Assembly: GCA_902773635.1 (NCBI GenBank)
Contig: CACYFH010000011.1
Location: 1 to 37,808, forward strand
Source of the DNA: an uncultured Ruminococcus sp.
GTDB taxonomy: Bacteria > Bacillota > Clostridia > Oscillospirales > Acutalibacteraceae
Direction of reading: 5' to 3'
Length of the DNA stretch: 37,808 nucleotides
Shown here: in pieces, positions 1-8,247 of the stretch
How the letters are laid out: each line of letters begins with the position of its first letter
How positions within the stretch are numbered: position 1 is the first letter of the stretch
Position numbers and translations under genes: made by a program
Notes under the pieces: generated by a model
Seen by the model: the letters and a program-made list of their open reading frames with translations, nothing else
The model's database searches: none
Told to the model about the DNA's origin: nothing

Positions 1-95
1 TTCCGATTCTTCTGTTACCGGCTCCTGTCACGCGCCCTCTGCCTTTTTACATTTGTGACTTTTGCCTATTGACAAACGGTCACTACATAACAGTA

Positions 96-1301
96 TTAGT
101 TAGCCTCTACCAGAGTCTTGACGTCGTCATAAGTAGCGGTGGAGGAGATGATGCCGTCCAGAACTTCCTTGCTGTAGATCGGGCTGTCGCCGTTGTCCTT
201 GGAAACCAGCTCGTCGAACTCGTCAGCGGAGGTAGCTACACGGTAGCCCTGGCTGATGGAGAGAGCGTTGCCGTCCTTGTCGCGGATGACGTTGCCGTTG
301 ACAGCGTCGTAAACAACTGCGAAGATCGGGCCGATAGAGGAAGAATACTTACCTGCGAGGTAGGCGAGGCTGCCGTTCTTCATGGACTCGTTGTTCATGG
401 AAGTGAAGGAGTCGATGTCAGCGAACTTGATGCCCTCGGTGTTGAGCTGCTGAGCGAAGAAGGTGGTAGCCATACCGACGGAGATGAATGCGTCGGGCTT
501 GAGCTGGATTGCAGCGTTGAGCTCGTCGGGAGTGGTGTCGCCGTAGCCCTGGAAGTAGGAGACCAGCTTCACGTCGCCTGCGCCGACCTTGGAAACGTCG
601 ATGCCCTGATCGCCGAAGATCTGACCGACAACTGCGCCCATCTCGTCAGTGCCGCCGTAGGTAGCGCCGATGCCCTTCAGAACGCCGGCTGCGCGGTATA
701 CATGCATGGGGTTGGGGATGAACGCACCGTACATCGCAACGGTCTTGGCGCCGTTGTTCTTGAAGTACTCGCCCATCGCAACGCCTGCTTCATACTCGGT
801 CTGCATGGAAGGTCCGATCTGACCTACGAAATACTCGTTGGTCTTGTAGGTCTCATACTGCTCGTCGTCCAGCATACCGGAAACAACTGCATAGTAGAGC
901 TTGTTCTCAGCGCAGGTCTCGATCTGCATCGCACGATCGGAAGCAGCCAGAGAGAGGATAGCGTCGTAGCCCTGAGAAGCGAACTTCTCGATAGCGGACT
1001 TCTCAGCAGCAGCGTCCTCGAGGACCTCAGTGTAGCTGAACTCTACGTTGTAGTTCTTCGCGATGTACTCTTCATAATACTTGCGGAAGCCCTGAGCCTC
1101 TTCGCCGCTGACGTCGGATACCAGAACGCCGATCTTGGCTTTCTTGCCGGTATCTTCCTTCTGGGTGTCGGCAGCAGAGGAATCTGCGGTGCTGTCGTTT
1201 GCCTTTGTCTCTTCCTTGGAGCCGCCGCATGCTGCGAGCAGGGCGCCGACCATCAGAAGCGCTAAGACTAAGCTGATGATTCTGGTGAATGTTTTCTTCA
1301 T
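96..1301 (-). CDS. ABC transporter substrate-binding lipoprotein
   Basis: This is a 401-residue secreted lipoprotein. It starts with a basic n-region and hydrophobic core followed by the lipobox LLAAC, which predicts lipidation at Cys25 and anchoring on the outer face of the membrane. The mature part begins after a charged Ser/Glu/Lys linker and opens with KIGVLVSD, the usual first strand of a type 1 periplasmic-binding fold. It is the last gene of an ATPase-permease-binding protein cluster, so it should capture the substrate of that importer. The single RbsC-like permease and RbsA-like ATPase suggest a CUT2 sugar system, but the ligand cannot be read from the sequence; a BMP/nucleoside-type binder is the alternative. 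I chose the ATG at 1301 because GGAGGT lies 7 bases upstream; an upstream in-frame ATG at 1316 overlaps that ribosome binding site. Confidence 0.85.
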   Translation of the reverse strand: MKKTFTRIISLVLALLMVGALLAACGGSKEETKANDSTADSSAADTQKEDTGKKAKIGVLVSDVSGEEAQGFRKYYEEYIAKNYNVEFSYTEVLEDAAAEKSAIEKFASQGYDAILSLAASDRAMQIETCAENKLYYAVVSGMLDDEQYETYKTNEYFVGQIGPSMQTEYEAGVAMGEYFKNNGAKTVAMYGAFIPNPMHVYRAAGVLKGIGATYGGTDEMGAVVGQIFGDQGIDVSKVGAGDVKLVSYFQGYGDTTPDELNAAIQLKPDAFISVGMATTFFAQQLNTEGIKFADIDSFTSMNNESMKNGSLAYLAGKYSSSIGPIFAVVYDAVNGNVIRDKDGNALSISQGYRVATSADEFDELVSKDNGDSPIYSKEVLDGIISSTATYDDVKTLVEAN

Positions 1302-1364
1302 TTTGTTTACCTCCATAAAATTAATGACTGAATTATAATCACGCTTTCGCGCTTTTAACGTTGT
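1302..1364 (-). other. spacer between permease and binding-protein genes
   Basis: This 63-base gap is long compared with the 12-base gap between the ATPase and permease genes. On the minus strand it holds a short GCG-CGAAA-GCG stem-loop just after the permease stop. Such a hairpin can stabilise or separate the abundant binding-protein message from the rest of the transcript. That role is inferred. Confidence 0.25.
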
Positions 1365-2363
1365 TTATCTCGGGAGCATCTTCGTGCGGTAGTTCATGGA
1401 CGTCACGAATACGACGATGAGGAAGAATACCGCGCTGATGACCTGAGTGATACCGTAACCGGAGTTGGTGTCGATCAGGATCTTCAAGATGTTGTTGAGC
1501 AGGATGTAGGAGAAGCCGCCGACCAGCGCCGCGTAGATCTTGGAGCGTGCGCCGCCGGAGATCGGCATGCCGCCGAATACGATAGCGACAAAGATGTTCA
1601 TACCGATGGAGCTTGCGGTGGTCGCCGTGACGGAGGGGGTGTAGACCAGCGTCAGGAAAGCGCCGAGACCTACGCCGAGACCCGCCATCGTGAAGGCGAT
1701 GATCGCGTACTTGTTATACTTCACACCGGTGAGGGTCGCGCATATGACGTTGCCGCCGAGGAACTTCTGTCTGCGGCCTGTCTTAGTCAGATTGAAGATG
1801 AAGAAGCAGACTGCGAAGAATGCGACCAGAAGAACGATCTTGAATACGGGGTTATCGAGGGGCTTGACGATCGCGGAGGGGATCGAAATACCGCCGACCG
1901 CGCCGCCGTTGGTGGTGATGATCTGAGCGGAGACCGCCGAGAGCACCGACATCATGGCGACCGTGGTAACGAACGCCGGGATGTGGAAGGCTGAGGCGAG
2001 CAGGGAGTTCAGCAGCGAACAGCCTACGCCGACTGCGATGATGACCAGCAGCATGAGCACGAAGCTCTGTGTCGCGTTGTACACCATAACGCCCATCGTG
2101 GCGCTGAAGAGTGTCGCGGCGCCCAAGCTGATATCGAAGGAGCCCAAGGTGTAGATGAAGATGGAGCCGGTTGCGACGACCGCAAGGACAACGCCCTCAT
2201 TGAATACGATGTTGAGATATTTGTCGAGGCGATAATCCTTCGCCGTAACGGTGATACAGAATAAACCGAACAGGATGATCAGGGCTACGAACGGGAGCAC
2301 CGTGATCAGGATCTGGCGCAGCTTATAATGATTGAGGCCGCCTTTTTCTTTTTTCTTATCCAT
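1365..2363 (-). CDS. CUT2-type sugar ABC transporter permease (RbsC-like)
   Basis: A 332-residue polytopic membrane protein of the BPD_transp_2/RbsC family, of the usual family length. After a short charged N-terminus it shows about eight to ten hydrophobic helices. The conserved stretch FVAIVFGGMPISGGARS near residues 255-272 corresponds to the family's cytoplasmic coupling loop that docks on the ATPase. It follows the ATPase gene by 12 bases and precedes the binding lipoprotein, so the three genes form one transport operon. The start at 2363 is supported by AAGGAGG upstream. Substrate specificity is unknown; the family imports pentoses, galactose, AI-2 and, in some branches, nucleosides. 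Confidence 0.87.
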   Translation of the reverse strand: MDKKKEKGGLNHYKLRQILITVLPFVALIILFGLFCITVTAKDYRLDKYLNIVFNEGVVLAVVATGSIFIYTLGSFDISLGAATLFSATMGVMVYNATQSFVLMLLVIIAVGVGCSLLNSLLASAFHIPAFVTTVAMMSVLSAVSAQIITTNGGAVGGISIPSAIVKPLDNPVFKIVLLVAFFAVCFFIFNLTKTGRRQKFLGGNVICATLTGVKYNKYAIIAFTMAGLGVGLGAFLTLVYTPSVTATTASSIGMNIFVAIVFGGMPISGGARSKIYAALVGGFSYILLNNILKILIDTNSGYGITQVISAVFFLIVVFVTSMNYRTKMLPR

Positions 2364-2375
2364 GTTGCGTCCTCC

Positions 2376-3878
2376 TTAAATCATGTATTTGATGATCTCG
2401 GCGTCGGAGAGCTCTGCGCTTCTCTCGAATTCCTTCATGATGACGCCGTCCTTCATGATGATGATCCTGTCGCTCATACCCATCAGCTCGGGCATCTCCT
2501 CGCTGATCATCAGGATGGATTTGCCTTCCTTCTTGAGCTTCATCATCAGCTGGTACATTGCCTGCTTGACGCCGATGTCAACGCCTCTGGTGGGGCAGTC
2601 AAGGATCAGGATCTCGCTCTGTCTGCCGATCCACTTGCCGAAAACGACCTTCTGCTTGTTGCCGCCGGAGAGAGCGGAGACCTGCTGGTTCATATCGGAG
2701 CACTTGATCGACAGCGCGTCGATCTGCTCCTGTACGTAAGGCTTTTCTTTAGAGTTGAGGATCAGGAAGTTCCCGACCGCATACTGCTCAAAGCCTGCAA
2801 TCGCGATATTGTCGCGGATGGAAGCGGAGAGGTTCAGGCTCTCGACGTCTCTGTCCTTGGAAACGTAGCCGACGGAGTGCTTCATCGCGCGGTGCGGGGA
2901 GTTGATCTCTGTTCCGTCGTTAAGGGTCACAGATCCTTCGTCGGGCTTGAGTGCGCCGAACATGACCTTACCGAGCGAGTGCATGCCGCAGTGGGACAGA
3001 CCGCCGATGCCGAGGATCTCGCCTTTATGGAGCTCGATGCTGACGTCCTTGATGTGACCGTTCACGGTGATGTGCTCCGCCTTGATGGAGATTTCATCCT
3101 CCCATGAGGGAGTGAAATCGCTTCTGTAGTAATCGCCCTGCAATTCTCTGCCGATCATTGAGGTACGGATCGCGTCCGGCTCGAATTCTTCCTTAGTGAA
3201 GGAGCGGATCAGCTTGCCGTCTCTAAGCACCGTCAGGGTGTCGCAGACCTCCATGATCTCGTCGAGGTCGTGGGAGATGAAGAGCACCGCCTTGCCGTCG
3301 TCGCGGAATTGCTTGATCAGCTTATACATGATCTCGCGTCCGTCGTGAGAGAGCGCGGTCGAGGTCTCGTCGATGACGAGGATCTGGGGCTTTTTCATCA
3401 CGACCTTTGCGATCTCTACCAGCTTTCTGGACTGGAAGTTCAGCGCCGCCATCATATCGCTGCCGTGGACGTTGGTGATACCGATATCGGAGAGCACCTC
3501 GTCCGCCTTCTTGTTCATCGCTCTGCGGTTGAGAAGTCCGAGCTTGTTCTTGAACTGCTCCGTCTCCGCGAGGAAGATGTTCTCCGCAACGGTGATGCCG
3601 GGGATGGTGCCGCTTTCCTGCACGATCATGCCGATGCCGTGCTGCAGCGCGTCTATCATGCTTGTCGGGTTCCAGCTCTCGCCGTTGAAGAGCATCTCGC
3701 CCGAGTCGGCCTTCTGCATACCGGCTGCGATAGAAGATATCGTGGATTTGCCGGAGCCGTTCTCACCGATCAGACCTCTGATCTCACCGGGGAATACCTC
3801 GAGGGATACGTCGTTCAAAGCGATCGTACTGCCGAAGCGCTTGTTGATATTTTTCAAAGTAAGTATGGATTTGTTCAT
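2376..3878 (-). CDS. two-domain sugar ABC transporter ATPase (RbsA/MglA-like)
   Basis: A 500-residue ATPase with two nucleotide-binding domains in one chain, the RbsA/MglA layout. Domain 1 has a canonical Walker A, GENGSGKST, at about residues 38-46 and a Walker B, ILVIDE, with the catalytic Glu171, but its signature motif is degraded (LNFQSRK instead of LSGGQ). Domain 2 has the opposite pattern: a degenerate P-loop near 294-303, an intact LSGGN near 403-407, and a Walker B reading LILDC in which Cys428 replaces the usual glutamate. One composite site (Walker A of domain 1 with LSGGN of domain 2) should therefore hydrolyse ATP and the other should not. The start at 3878 is preceded by GAGGTGAGG; an upstream in-frame codon at 3950 has no such site. 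First gene of the importer operon, divergent from the AraC/GH39 regulator. Confidence 0.88.
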   Translation of the reverse strand: MNKSILTLKNINKRFGSTIALNDVSLEVFPGEIRGLIGENGSGKSTISSIAAGMQKADSGEMLFNGESWNPTSMIDALQHGIGMIVQESGTIPGITVAENIFLAETEQFKNKLGLLNRRAMNKKADEVLSDIGITNVHGSDMMAALNFQSRKLVEIAKVVMKKPQILVIDETSTALSHDGREIMYKLIKQFRDDGKAVLFISHDLDEIMEVCDTLTVLRDGKLIRSFTKEEFEPDAIRTSMIGRELQGDYYRSDFTPSWEDEISIKAEHITVNGHIKDVSIELHKGEILGIGGLSHCGMHSLGKVMFGALKPDEGSVTLNDGTEINSPHRAMKHSVGYVSKDRDVESLNLSASIRDNIAIAGFEQYAVGNFLILNSKEKPYVQEQIDALSIKCSDMNQQVSALSGGNKQKVVFGKWIGRQSEILILDCPTRGVDIGVKQAMYQLMMKLKKEGKSILMISEEMPELMGMSDRIIIMKDGVIMKEFERSAELSDAEIIKYMI

Positions 3879-4266
3879 ATCCTCACCTCGCACCCTTATT
3901 ATATAAAACGCAAGGGGCTTTTCACAATTTGGATATTTTTTTGTTTTCATGTATTTTTTGCTCTGTTTTGAGGGTCGGCACCCCGCACCTCCCTCCTTTG
4001 CCGAAATTAGGGATAAAAATACAATAGTTTAGTCATTGTGTATACAACAGCCTATTCCCGATTGTAAAAAATGCACAACGAGAATGAAAGCGTGTACAAA
4101 AACCCGACCCTGTTTTTGTGCGTTTCGGAGATAATTAATTTTTCTATCTTTTTAAACCAGCCCCTACTATGGTTTAAATTTTAATTGGATTTTTAATCTG
4201 TTCGTTAATTTTTTGTTGCATTTTTGCTTTTCAAGCGTTACAATTACACCAAAAGGAGGTCGTCCC
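3879..4266. promoter_or_regulatory. divergent intergenic region between importer operon and AraC/GH39 regulator
   Basis: This 388-base AT-rich stretch contains no credible gene and must hold the promoters of both the leftward importer operon and the rightward regulator. AraC proteins commonly bind such divergent regions and activate the neighbouring transporter. I see the ribosome binding site AAAGGAGGT just before 4267 and a cre-like site at 4085-4098, but no −35/−10 pair strong enough to call on either strand. Confidence 0.55.
4085..4098 (+). promoter_or_regulatory. possible catabolite-responsive element (cre)
   Basis: The 14-mer TGAAAGCGTGTACA matches the CcpA consensus TGWAANCGNTNWCA at every position except one (G instead of T at position 10). 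Its place in the shared control region of a sugar importer and its likely regulator is what carbon catabolite repression would predict. A single near-match can occur by chance. Confidence 0.35.
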
Positions 4267-6744
4267 ATGCCCGAGATCTATCAGATTTCCGCTTTTGATA
4301 CCCACATGCCGCTCCAGTGCTCTATCCAGAACATCGGCATCATCAAGCCGCATAAACATGATTATTTTGAGATAGATATGATCCTGACCGGCTCGTGCAC
4401 CGTCACGATAGATAATAATATGTATACGATGTCGGCGGACGACGTGTTCTCCGTCGACCCCCACGTCAGCCACGAGCTGAGGGGCGGCGACTGCGTCATC
4501 GTGTCCATCAAGTTCGAGCAGTCGATCTTTGAGCAGAACCTCCCCCGTCCGATGCACCCGCAGTTCAACTGCAACAGCCGCGTCCAGGGCGAGAGCGAGG
4601 CGTTCAAGTCCCTGCGCGCCATCATCGCCCAGATCGTTAAGAACAACGCCGACCAGCAGACGGGCTATGAGCTGCGAAACTGGTCGCTGATCTACGATCT
4701 GATGGATCTGTTCTACAACAACTTCCGCGTCAAGCGCAGCGAGGCGCAGGATATCAAGAACCACCGCTACAGCGTCCGTATCAGCGAGATCACCCGCATC
4801 ATCCGCGAGCACTATACCGAGAACCTCTCGCTCTCCATGCTGGCGGATATGGTGCACCTCTCTCCTCCCTACCTCTCCAAGTTCTTCGACCAGCAGTTCG
4901 GCATGACCTTCCTCTCCTATCTCACCCGCTTCCGTCTTTCGAGAGCCGTCCATGAGCTGACAGAGACGACCAAGAACATCGAGGAGATCTCCGCCGACAA
5001 CGGTTTCGCGAATTCTCACGCCTTCGTTCAGGCGTTCAAGAAGGAGTACAACACCCTGCCCTCCGTCTACCGCCGCAAGCAGAAGGAGATTCCGGAGAAG
5101 GTCACAGTGCTGCCCCAGGTCGAGCAGCACGACTACATGGCGGGCTTGAAGAAATATTTGAAGCAGCCCGAGATCATCAAGAGCAGCGTCCAGGGCATCA
5201 GCTGCAACATCCAGCTTGACGCTCGCAAGAGCAACGGACATCTGAGCCATACATGGCGCAACATCATGAACGTTGCCTCGGCATTCGACCTGCTGATCTC
5301 CGACGTGCAGGAGATGATCCTGCGTATGCAGCGCGAGATCGGCTTCAAGTATATCCACTTCACCGGCGTCTTCTCCGACGACCTTCGCGTATGCAGCCGC
5401 CTGCCAAACGGCAAGCTCGTGTTCAACTTCGCTTATATAGATAAGATATTTGAATTCATCCTCGGCGCGGGTCTCAAACCCTTCCTCCAGCTCACCTACA
5501 TGCCCGGCGCGATCGCGCAGGACCCCTCCCGCAGGCTGTTCAACTCCATCGTCTCCGCTCCTGCCGACAACGACGAGTGGTGTCTGCTGATCCGCGAGTT
5601 CCTCCATCACCTGATCGCCACCTACTCTCTGGAAGAGGTATCGAGCTGGTACTTCAGCATCTGGAACCAGCCCGACACACCCGAGAAGCTCTACGGCTTC
5701 GGCGACGATAACAAATTCTTCGCCTTCTATCAGAAAACCTACCGCGCCGTCAAGGAATGTGATCAGGCGCTCCAGATCGCGATGACGCCGACCTTCTACG
5801 TTCTCAGCGACGGCTATACCAACTGGTATCTCGGCTTCATGCAAAAAGCACGTCAGGGGAACTGTGTCCCCGACGCGCTCGCGTTCACCTATTATGATAC
5901 GACCCTCTTCACCGAGCACAACCGCTCGCGCCAGAACTTCGGCTTTGTCGAGACGATGCGTCTCTCCACGGATGAGAACAGCTTCTCGAACTTCATCACC
6001 CAGATCCTCGACGAGCGCAACAAGCTCGGTCTCTCCGCCGCGCCGATCTACCTGACCGAGTGGAACTCCAACCCCAGCCAGCAGGATCTTCTGAACGACA
6101 CCTGCTTCAAGTCCTGCTACATCGTCAAGAATATCCTCCAGAACTACGACCGCATCTACAGCTTTGCCTACTGGTCGCTGACCGACCTGATGGGCGAGGC
6201 GCCCCTTCCCGAAAAGGAATTCTTCGGCGGTCTCGGTCTCTTCACCAAGGACGGCATCCCCAAGCCCGCCTACTACGCCCTCACCCTGCTCAGGCAGCTC
6301 GGCTCCACCTACATCGACCGCGGCGACGGCTGGTTTGCCACCAAGGACGGCGACACCTTTAAGATACTCGTCTATAACTACCGCCACTATTCGAACCTCT
6401 ACGCGATGGGCGAGAAGTTTGACATGACCTTCACCGAGCGCTACACCGTCTTTGAACCGAACCAGACGCTCGACGTACACTTAAAGCTCACCGGCGTCGA
6501 GAACGGCGACTACCTCATCCGCGAGACCGTGCTCAACCGCAGCAACGGCTCGGCGTTCGATATGTGGGTCGACATGGGCGCGCTCGAGCCGGACACCGCA
6601 GAGGAATTCCGGACCCTGAGCAATAAGGCAACACCCATGCACAGCAAATACATCCAGCCCGTCGAGAACGGCGCGCTGGAAGCCGACGCCATCCTCGAGA
6701 TGCTCGAGGTCAGGCTCATCACCGTCAAAAAGATAACCGAATAA
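4267..6744 (+). CDS. AraC-family regulator fused to a GH39-like domain
   Basis: An 825-residue fusion. Residues 1-85 resemble the AraC cupin sensor (HKHDYFEI, then a beta-rich stretch). Residues 171-272 form the AraC double helix-turn-helix, including LADMVHLSPPYLSKFF and IEEISADNGFANSHAFVQAFKK. Residues 300 to about 680 form a TIM-barrel-like region close to GH39 beta-xylosidases, followed by a beta-sandwich tail. In GH39 enzymes the acid/base glutamate sits in WNEPN; here the motif is WNQPD, with Gln468. The nucleophile motif LTEWN (Glu598) is kept. There is no signal peptide, so the protein is cytoplasmic. I infer a regulator that senses a glycoside through a catalytically weakened GH39 domain and controls the divergent ABC operon. 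The start at 4267 follows AAAGGAGGT; a TTG at 4213 in the same frame has no such site. Confidence 0.85.
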   Translation: MPEIYQISAFDTHMPLQCSIQNIGIIKPHKHDYFEIDMILTGSCTVTIDNNMYTMSADDVFSVDPHVSHELRGGDCVIVSIKFEQSIFEQNLPRPMHPQFNCNSRVQGESEAFKSLRAIIAQIVKNNADQQTGYELRNWSLIYDLMDLFYNNFRVKRSEAQDIKNHRYSVRISEITRIIREHYTENLSLSMLADMVHLSPPYLSKFFDQQFGMTFLSYLTRFRLSRAVHELTETTKNIEEISADNGFANSHAFVQAFKKEYNTLPSVYRRKQKEIPEKVTVLPQVEQHDYMAGLKKYLKQPEIIKSSVQGISCNIQLDARKSNGHLSHTWRNIMNVASAFDLLISDVQEMILRMQREIGFKYIHFTGVFSDDLRVCSRLPNGKLVFNFAYIDKIFEFILGAGLKPFLQLTYMPGAIAQDPSRRLFNSIVSAPADNDEWCLLIREFLHHLIATYSLEEVSSWYFSIWNQPDTPEKLYGFGDDNKFFAFYQKTYRAVKECDQALQIAMTPTFYVLSDGYTNWYLGFMQKARQGNCVPDALAFTYYDTTLFTEHNRSRQNFGFVETMRLSTDENSFSNFITQILDERNKLGLSAAPIYLTEWNSNPSQQDLLNDTCFKSCYIVKNILQNYDRIYSFAYWSLTDLMGEAPLPEKEFFGGLGLFTKDGIPKPAYYALTLLRQLGSTYIDRGDGWFATKDGDTFKILVYNYRHYSNLYAMGEKFDMTFTERYTVFEPNQTLDVHLKLTGVENGDYLIRETVLNRSNGSAFDMWVDMGALEPDTAEEFRTLSNKATPMHSKYIQPVENGALEADAILEMLEVRLITVKKITE

Positions 6745-6746
6745 CA

Positions 6747-6782
6747 AACAGCGGACAGAGTTACCAAGCTCTGTCCGCTGTT
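6747..6782 (+). terminator. hairpin terminator after the AraC/GH39 gene
   Basis: A perfect 14-base stem, AACAGCGGACAGAG with its complement 6769-6782, closes an 8-base loop two bases after the stop codon. The following tract is only weakly T-rich, so termination may be imperfect. Confidence 0.7.
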
Positions 6783-6841
6783 TCGTTCAGCCAAAACGCC
6801 TCATGTGTGTTCAGTCCCGCAATACTCGAACAAACACTTCA

Positions 6842-6959
6842 ATACTAAGTTTCCATTAAACGCTTTAACAAATTTATTAACGGAAAATTTCGTAGAACGA
6901 GGCGGACGACGCAGACAGGCTGTCGCCTGTCAAGGAGGACTTTAATGAAACTTAGTATC
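6842..6959. repeat. MITE-like element with terminal inverted repeats
   Basis: The segment is bounded by near-perfect inverted repeats of about 18 bases. The left arm (6843-6860) starts ATACTAAGTTTC and continues CATTAAA; the right arm (6941-6958) is TTTAATGAAACTTAGTAT. They differ by one extra C. Inside lies a second hairpin, GACAGGC-TGTC-GCCTGTC, at 6914-6931. It has no coding capacity. The 12-mer ATACTAAGTTTC recurs at 37699-37710 directly beside a putative IS end. The structure fits a non-autonomous miniature element or a large dispersed repeat. Confidence 0.5.
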
Positions 6960-6963
6960 AGCA

Positions 6964-6992
6964 TTGCAAACACACCGCTTCTTTGCTATACT
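6964..6992 (+). promoter_or_regulatory. sigma-A promoter for the anion transporter gene
   Basis: TTGCAA and TATACT are separated by exactly 17 bases, with an extended −10 TG dinucleotide (TGC before TATACT). The site ends 32 bases before the start codon at 7025. It lies immediately beside the right arm of the inverted-repeat element. Confidence 0.6.
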
Positions 6993-7024
6993 GATTTTGA
7001 AACTATCAAGGCACGGAGAAGGAT

Positions 7025-8167
7025 ATGAAAAAGGTACTCGCACTCTTAAAGAAGGAGCTGATGCTCACGGTGTCGGTGATCGCGGCGATCGCGGCGCTGA
7101 TCATCACGCCGCCCTCGTGGGAGCTGTTCTCGGATATCGACTGGCGCACGCTCGGCACGCTGTTCATGATGCTGACGGTGCTCGAGGGCTTCAAGAAGGA
7201 GAACATCTTCCGCCCGCTCTTGAAGCTCGCGGGGAACATCCGCTCCATGGCGGGGCTGTCGCTCTTTCTGGTGTTCTCGGTGTTCTTCTCCTCCATGTTC
7301 GTGACGAACGACGTCTCGCTGATCATCTTCGTCCCGCTGACGATCATCCTCTTCCGCGCGGGTGGGAAGGAGCGGTACATCCTCCCCGTCATCAGCATGG
7401 AGAATATCGCCGCCGTGCGCGGCTCTCTGCTCACGCCCTTCGGCAGTCCGCAGAACCTCTTTATCTACGGCCAGTCGGGCGTTTCCGCGTGGCGGTTCAT
7501 CTCCTACATGTTCCCGATCTGGATCCTCTCGGGCGTACTGCTCGTCGGCTTCGTCCTCTTTCTCTATCGCAGGAACGTGCGCGAGAAAACAGAGATCGAG
7601 AGCTTTCAGTTCATCGGCGAATGGAAGCCGCAGGATCGCGTCAGACGCATCGCCTACCTCGTCGTTTTCGCGCTGGTCATCACCACCATCGTCACCCGCA
7701 CGAGCCTGTGGATGTGGGCGGTGGTGATCGTGGCGGTCGCGGTGTTCTTCATCGACCGCCGGATCCTCATGAAAACGGACTATGTGCTCCTGCTGACCTT
7801 CTTCTGCTTCTTCATCTTCTCGTCGTCCGTCGCGCGGAACGAGGCGATCTCCACCTTCCTCAGCCGCGCGGTCGCGAACCATGAATACGTCTGGAGCATC
7901 CTGCTCAGCCAGGTGATCTCCAACGTCCCCGCGTCCATCGTGCTCTATCCTTTCGCGGTCAACCGCGGCGCGCTGCTCTACGGTCTCGACTCCGCGGGGC
8001 TGTGCACCCTGATCGGCTCGCTCGCGTCCGTGATCAACTACCGCCTCTACGTCCGCGACTATCCCGGCGACGGCAAGCGCTTCATCCTCGTGTTCACGCT
8101 GGTCAGCCTCGCGTTCTTCGCGATCGTCGCCGTCCCGGGCTATTTCATCAGCCTTTCCCCACTCTGA
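7025..8167 (+). CDS. ArsB/CitMHS-family anion transporter
   Basis: A 380-residue integral membrane protein with about ten hydrophobic segments. It carries MFVTNDVSLIIFVPL near residue 100 and LTPFGSPQNLFIYG near residues 138-151. Both match the conserved loops of the ion-transporter superfamily that includes CitMHS, ArsB and SLC13-like carriers (the latter usually reads TPxGxPQN). It should move a di- or tricarboxylate or another anion across the cytoplasmic membrane. The start follows GGAGAAGGAT and it has its own promoter at 6964-6992. It is shorter than typical 420-450-residue family members, with the N-terminal scaffold helices reduced. No neighbouring gene reveals the substrate. Confidence 0.75.
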   Translation: MKKVLALLKKELMLTVSVIAAIAALIITPPSWELFSDIDWRTLGTLFMMLTVLEGFKKENIFRPLLKLAGNIRSMAGLSLFLVFSVFFSSMFVTNDVSLIIFVPLTIILFRAGGKERYILPVISMENIAAVRGSLLTPFGSPQNLFIYGQSGVSAWRFISYMFPIWILSGVLLVGFVLFLYRRNVREKTEIESFQFIGEWKPQDRVRRIAYLVVFALVITTIVTRTSLWMWAVVIVAVAVFFIDRRILMKTDYVLLLTFFCFFIFSSSVARNEAISTFLSRAVANHEYVWSILLSQVISNVPASIVLYPFAVNRGALLYGLDSAGLCTLIGSLASVINYRLYVRDYPGDGKRFILVFTLVSLAFFAIVAVPGYFISLSPL

Positions 8168-8183
8168 GAAGCCCGCGAGCCTG

Positions 8184-8212
8184 TTGACTTTTTGCCGCCA
8201 TCTTGCTATTAT
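8184..8212 (+). promoter_or_regulatory. sigma-A promoter for the amylase gene
   Basis: TTGACT and TATTAT are separated by 17 bases, with an extended −10 TGC. The −10 ends 35 bases before the ATG at 8248, so the amylase can be expressed separately from the transporter. Confidence 0.65.
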
Positions 8213-8247
8213 TTTACCATACACCATCCGTGAAAGAAGGGTTTTAT

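Noticed and set aside
1..95. Terminator or gene downstream of the binding lipoprotein
   Set aside because: I found no strong hairpin and no supported frame in these first 95 bases.
69..1265. Long reading frame on the plus strand opposite the binding lipoprotein
   Set aside because: It is the antisense shadow of a clear lipoprotein gene; no ribosome binding site and no recognisable domain.
4231..6480. 749-codon frame opposite the AraC/GH39 gene
   Set aside because: Shadow frame produced by GC-rich codon bias; composition is Val/Leu/Glu/Asp-rich with no domain, and the plus-strand protein is unambiguous.
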